Positions 38,588 through 42,394 of a DNA stretch of 42,394 nt are shown in pieces (the first letter of the stretch is position 1; every line of letters begins with the position of its first letter). This DNA is from Palsa-739 sp035532535. GTDB lineage: Bacteria; Actinomycetota; Thermoleophilia; Gaiellales; Gaiellaceae. The stretch covers positions 1 to 42,394 of the forward strand of contig DATKQT010000029.1 of assembly GCA_035532535.1 (NCBI GenBank), in the 5' to 3' direction. The position numbers and the translations under genes are program-made. The notes below the pieces were generated by a model. That model made no database searches and had not been told where the DNA came from. It saw nothing but the letters and a program-made list of their open reading frames with translations.

Positions 38588-41500
38588 CTAGAGAACCGCG
38601 GCTTCGCCGAGCAGGGCCTTGACCTCGGCGAAGAAGTCCGGCACCGGCTTCACGCGGTACCCGGGGCCGAGCTCCATCACCTTCGGGCCGTTCGACGTGA
38701 CGAGGTCGAGGTAGACCGGAGCCTCGCCGGGGAAGTCCTTCACGACGGCGGCGAGCTCGCGCACGATGCCGGCGGCGGCGACGCGCGCGTCCACCTTCAG
38801 GCGCACCTCTTTCCGCTCGGGCGTCGCCTCGAACGCGGTGATCTCGAGCGCGACGAGCTTTGTCTCGCCCATCTGCTTGTGGTCGACGCGGCCCTTGACG
38901 ATGAGGATCGCGTCCTGCACGAGCGCGTCGCGCGCCTGCGCATACGTGGAGTTGAATGCGACCACTTCGACGGAGCCGGTGAGATCCTCGACGGTGGCGA
39001 ACACCATCGGCTCGCCCTTCTTCGTCGTCAGCTGCTTGAGCGAGGAGACGAGCCCGCCGACGAGGACGATCTCGCCGTCGCGCCTGCGCTCGAGCTCGAT
39101 GATGGGGCAGTCGGTCTTGCGCTTGAGCTGATCCTTGACCGCCGCGAGCGGATGCTCGGACACGTATAGCCCGAGGCTCTCCTTCTCCATGTGCAGCAGG
39201 TCGGACTTCTCGTACTCCTCGGTCGAGAGCGCGGGGTACTGCACCTGCTGCGGCTCGTCGCCGAGGTCGAAGATCGATCCCTGCCCGAAGCGGCGCGCGT
39301 CGTGGGCGGCGGTGCCGGAGCCGAGCGCCTGCTCGAGCACCTCGAGCATCGCCTTGCGCGAGCCGGGGAGCGCGCCCGCCTTGATGAGCGATTCGAGCGC
39401 GCGCTTGTTCACGAGCTGCGGGTCGACGCGGTCGGTGAAGTCCCAGATGTTCGTGAACGCCCCGCCGTCGGCGCGCGCGGCGACGATGGCGCGGCACGCG
39501 TTCTCGCCGACGTTCTTCACCGCGTTCAATCCGAAGCGGATCTTCCCCTCGACGACGGCGAAGTCGATCTGCGATTCGTTCACGTCCGGCGGGAGCACCT
39601 CGATGCCGAGCTCGTCGCACGCGTTGACGTAGTAGGGCACGCGATCCTTCGTGTTCATGACCGAGGAGATGAGCGCGGCCATGTACTCGCGCGGGTGGTT
39701 CGCGCGCAGCCAGGCGGTGCGGTAGGAGATGAGCGCGTAGCAGGCGGCGTGCGACTTGTTGAAGGAGTAGTCCTGCGCCTGCTCCATGTCCGCCCAGAGC
39801 TGGGAGGCGACTGAGGTGGCGACCCCGTTTGACGCGCAGCCCTGGAGGAACTTCTCCTTCAACGAGGCCATCAGCGAGTGGATCTTCTTGCCGATCGCCT
39901 TGCGAAGGTCGTCGGCTTCCGCGGGGGAAAAGCCGGCGACCTTCTTTGCGATCTCCATGTACTGCTCCTGGTAGATGCAGATGCCGTACGTGGAGCTCGT
40001 GATCTCCTTGAGCCGCTCGTCGATGTAGCTGACCTGCTCGAGGCCGTTCTTGCGGCGCGCGTACACGGGGATGTACTGCATCGGGCCCGGGCGGTAGAGC
40101 GCGCCGATCGCGATGAGGTCGTCGAACACCGTCGGCTTCACCGAGCGCATCGCCTCGCGCATGCCCGAGCCCTCGAACTGGAAGACGCCGGCGGTTTCCC
40201 CGCGGGCCAACATCGCGTAGACCTTCTTGTCGTCGAGCGGGATGTCCTCGATGCGCAGAGCGCCGCCGATGAGCTCGACCGCCTTGTCGATGACGTCGAG
40301 GTTGCGCAGGCCGAGGAAGTCGACCTTGAGCAGGCCGAGCGCTGCGACGGTGTTCATCGAGAACTGGGTGACGACTTCCTGGTCGGCGCCCTTCTGCTGG
40401 AGCGGCACGTTGCCGATGAGCGGCTCGGCGCCGATGACGACGGCGGCGGCGTGGATGCCGTCCTGGCGTGTCAGGCCCTCGAGCGGCTTCGCGAGGTCGA
40501 CGATCTCCTTCGTCTGCGGATCGGCGTCGTAGGACTGGCGCAGCTCCTGTCCGGGCTTGAGGCAGTCGTCGAGCGTCTGCCCCGGGCCTTCCGGGATGAG
40601 CTTCGCGATCTTGTCCACGACGCCGTACGGCACCTCGAGAACGCGGCCGGCGTCGCGGACGGCGGCGCGCGCGGCCATCGTCCCGAAGGTGATGATCTGC
40701 GCGACGCGGTCTGAGCCGTACTTCTCGCGCACGTAGTTGATGACGCGCTCGCGGCCTTCGACGGCGAAGTCGATGTCGATGTCCGGCAGCTCTTTTCGCC
40801 CCGGGTTGAGGAAGCGCTCGAAGAGGAGGTCGTAGCGGATCGGGTCGAGGTCGGTGATCTCGAGGCTGTAGGCGACGAGCGAGCCGGCGGCGGAGCCGCG
40901 GCCGGGGCCGACCGAGACGCCGTTGCGCTTCGCGAAGCGGACGAAGTCGGAGACGATGAGGAAGTAGTCCGCGAACCCCATCTCGCGGATCGTCTTCAGC
41001 TCGAACTGGAGCCGTTCGCGCAGGTCGGCGTCGACCTTGTCGTAGCGCTTCTCGAGGCCCTTCTCGCACAGCTCGACGAGGTAGTCGAATGCGTCGCGGT
41101 CGTCGGGCGTCGGGAACTTCGGCAGGAGGATGCGGTCGAGCTCGATCTCGACGTTGCAGCGCTCAGCGACTTCGAGCGTGCGCCGCATCGCGTCCTCGTG
41201 GCCGGGAAAGTCGAGCGCCATCTCCTCCGGCGACTTGAAGTAGAAGTGGTCGGTGTCGAACTTCCAGTGGTTCGGGTTCTTGAGCGAGTCGCCGGACTGG
41301 ATGCAGAGGAGCGCCTCGTGTGCGCGCGCGTCCTCGTGGCGGAGGTAGTGGACGTCGCCGGTCGCGACGGTTGGGAGTGAGCGCCTGGCGGCGAGCGCGG
41401 CGAGCTCAGGGAGGATCCGCTGCTGCACGTCGAGATGCGCGTTCTGGAGCTCGACGTAGACGTCGCCTGCGCCGAAGACCTGGACGAGGCGGTCGAGCTC

Positions 41501-41965
41501 GTTCTCGGCGTCGTTGGGGCGGGACTCCTCCAGCGCCTTGCAGACGCGGCCGGAGAGGCAGCCGGAGAGCGCGATGAGCCCGTCGGCGTGGCGCTCGAGG
41601 AGCTCCCAGTCGACGCGCGGCTTGTAGTAGTAGCCCTCGAGGTAGCCGAGCGAGGAGAGCTTGATGAGGTTGTGGTAGCCGGCGGTCGTCTCGGCGAGGA
41701 GTGTCAGGTGCGCGTAGCCCTTCGTCTGTGCGCGGCGGTCGTCGGCGACGTAGACCTCGCAGCCGATGACGGGCTTGATCCCGTTGGCTTTCGCTGCCTT
41801 GACGAGGTCGATCGTGCCGGCGAGCGAGCCGTGGTCGGTGAGGGCCACGGCGGGCATCTGGAGCTCGGCTGCGCGTGCAGCGAGGGCGGGAATGCGGCAA
41901 GCCCCGTCGAGGATCGAGTACTCCGAGTGGACGTGAAGGTGGACGAAAGGAGCGGTCTCGGGCAC
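38588..41965 (-). CDS. dnaE: DNA polymerase III subunit alpha (DnaE)
   Basis: The replicative C-family DNA polymerase, about 1125 residues. The N-terminal PHP domain has HVHSEYSILDG, TDHG, HLTLLA and the GDVHY motif, so its metal ligands look intact, as in DnaE proteins with proofreading in actinobacteria. The catalytic aspartates are in LPDIDIDF (near residue 392) and VDFLGL. Helix-hairpin-helix, OB (GEIVLVGGLVSSLKQL) and C-terminal tau-binding parts follow. Two starts are close: GTG 41965 and TTG 41971; I used the GTG. The gene before it in transcription is the HNH-like gene, 75 bp away and divergent. Confidence 0.97.
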   Translation of the reverse strand: MPETAPFVHLHVHSEYSILDGACRIPALAARAAELQMPAVALTDHGSLAGTIDLVKAAKANGIKPVIGCEVYVADDRRAQTKGYAHLTLLAETTAGYHNLIKLSSLGYLEGYYYKPRVDWELLERHADGLIALSGCLSGRVCKALEESRPNDAENELDRLVQVFGAGDVYVELQNAHLDVQQRILPELAALAARRSLPTVATGDVHYLRHEDARAHEALLCIQSGDSLKNPNHWKFDTDHFYFKSPEEMALDFPGHEDAMRRTLEVAERCNVEIELDRILLPKFPTPDDRDAFDYLVELCEKGLEKRYDKVDADLRERLQFELKTIREMGFADYFLIVSDFVRFAKRNGVSVGPGRGSAAGSLVAYSLEITDLDPIRYDLLFERFLNPGRKELPDIDIDFAVEGRERVINYVREKYGSDRVAQIITFGTMAARAAVRDAGRVLEVPYGVVDKIAKLIPEGPGQTLDDCLKPGQELRQSYDADPQTKEIVDLAKPLEGLTRQDGIHAAAVVIGAEPLIGNVPLQQKGADQEVVTQFSMNTVAALGLLKVDFLGLRNLDVIDKAVELIGGALRIEDIPLDDKKVYAMLARGETAGVFQFEGSGMREAMRSVKPTVFDDLIAIGALYRPGPMQYIPVYARRKNGLEQVSYIDERLKEITSSTYGICIYQEQYMEIAKKVAGFSPAEADDLRKAIGKKIHSLMASLKEKFLQGCASNGVATSVASQLWADMEQAQDYSFNKSHAACYALISYRTAWLRANHPREYMAALISSVMNTKDRVPYYVNACDELGIEVLPPDVNESQIDFAVVEGKIRFGLNAVKNVGENACRAIVAARADGGAFTNIWDFTDRVDPQLVNKRALESLIKAGALPGSRKAMLEVLEQALGSGTAAHDARRFGQGSIFDLGDEPQQVQYPALSTEEYEKSDLLHMEKESLGLYVSEHPLAAVKDQLKRKTDCPIIELERRRDGEIVLVGGLVSSLKQLTTKKGEPMVFATVEDLTGSVEVVAFNSTYAQARDALVQDAILIVKGRVDHKQMGETKLVALEITAFEATPERKEVRLKVDARVAAAGIVRELAAVVKDFPGEAPVYLDLVTSNGPKVMELGPGYRVKPVPDFFAEVKALLGEAAVL

Positions 41966-42039
41966 GGCCAAGCCACTCTACAAGGGGGTCCCGACGGGGC
42001 CTTTCAGCCCCCGGGACATTCGAGTCGTAGGATCATTCC

Positions 42040-42394
42040 GTGGAAGACGACCACCTCCGAGGCGCCTGCTTCGCCTCACTCGACGTCCTTAGCGCCGAGT
42101 ACGGGTTGGACATTCCCTACAAGGACGGCCTCGACCGCGGCTTCCCGTTCGCAGGCCATCGCGTGCCCTTTCTTTCACCGCAGAAGGGAATCTTCCGTGC
42201 CGCCGTCCAGAAAGGCGCGTCCGCGTTATCCATCAACACGTCATGGAACACGCCTTATGACGATGAGGAGGCCTCAAATGGGTTCTTCTACGCCTATCGG
42301 GCCGGCTCAATCGACCAGCCAGACAACCGAGCGCTTCGCTCAGCGCGCGCATCGCAGGCGCCGCTCGTGTATTTCGTGGCCACAGCGCCCGGAC
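42040..42394 (+). CDS. HNH/SRA-like restriction endonuclease-type protein, 5' part only
   Basis: A frame open from GTG 42040 (AGGA seven bases upstream) to the window edge, giving 118 residues. The order PFLSPQKGIFR, then SWNTPYDDEEASNGFFYAYRAG, then DNRALRSARASQAPLVYFVATAPG is the N-terminal layout I associate with COG3440-type predicted restriction endonucleases that carry an HNH domain downstream. The HNH part is outside the window. Codon use differs from neighbours (TTA for Leu, several TCA and CCA codons), which fits recent acquisition. From 41966 to 42039 there is only a divergent promoter region, with a TAGGAT hexamer at 42028. Confidence 0.78.
   Translation, partial: MEDDHLRGACFASLDVLSAEYGLDIPYKDGLDRGFPFAGHRVPFLSPQKGIFRAAVQKGASALSINTSWNTPYDDEEASNGFFYAYRAGSIDQPDNRALRSARASQAPLVYFVATAPG

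Noticed and set aside
38472..41069. Long minus-strand open frame in another phase of dnaE
   Set aside because: Arg/Gly/Pro-rich translation with no motifs; the dnaE frame carries every expected signature.
1..42394. tRNA or rRNA genes
   Set aside because: The gaps between genes were read on both strands; none holds a cloverleaf-like sequence with T-loop, or rRNA-like sequence.

Overview
The window is about 42.4 kb of dense, high-GC bacterial chromosome. Nearly all of it is core housekeeping sequence, with a few small accessory insertions. GC content is very high, and GTG starts are about as common as ATG. The gene orders priA/def/fmt/rsmB/rpe, asp23/fakA/recG and scpA/scpB are typical of Gram-positive bacteria. 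Several details fit a deep-branching actinobacterium, most plausibly class Thermoleophilia: a zinc-ribbon MscL, a GYD protein next to a DUF3054 protein, and a small conserved protein upstream of lgt. That placement is inferred from style and by-eye protein similarity, not from a database search.

Region 1 (1-12287, minus strand) is one nearly continuous co-directional block, transcribed from def leftwards. It runs def, fmt, rsmB, rpe, ribD, then a 203-bp structured gap, then ribE, ribBA, ribH, rpmB, an Asp23 gene, fakA, a receiver-only response regulator, a DegV/FakB gene and recG (cut by the left edge). Riboflavin synthesis is complete here except for the phosphatase step. Many neighbours overlap by 4 bp (GTGA or ATGA), which points to translational coupling. 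Region 2 (12308-16783) holds a small conserved protein, mscL, priA and a divergent ZIP transporter / DtxR-MntR regulator pair with a palindromic operator candidate between them. A REP-like palindromic doublet follows mntR. Region 3 (16829-25004, minus strand) is a tight operon-like run: aroF, aroA, cmk, plsC, der, gpsA, metK and a nucleotide-sugar epimerase.

Region 4 (25027-34707) contains trpS, a large secreted phosphatase-superfamily protein, rluB, a GYD protein, a DUF3054 membrane protein, a REP-associated tyrosine transposase (RAYT) flanked by inverted copies of the same palindrome found after mntR, scpB/scpA, lgt, a small protein, an LLM-family oxidoreductase and a secreted two-repeat DUF5666-like protein. 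Region 5 (34709-42394) contains typA, a Phd/PIN (VapBC-like) toxin-antitoxin pair with its own TATAAT box and palindromic operator, two related beta-rich proteins of unknown function, dnaE, and the start of a gene resembling HNH/SRA-like restriction endonucleases at the right edge.

The strongest leads are the RAYT with its REP palindromes, including a solo REPIN-like doublet 13 kb away, and a receiver-only response regulator inserted between the two fatty-acid-kinase subunits. Further leads are phased 11-bp repeats (PHO-box-like) upstream of two secreted-protein genes, a long acidic N-terminal tail on lumazine synthase, and the structured ribD-ribE gap. No tRNA, rRNA or CRISPR array was seen. 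No gene-free stretch exceeds about 205 bp.
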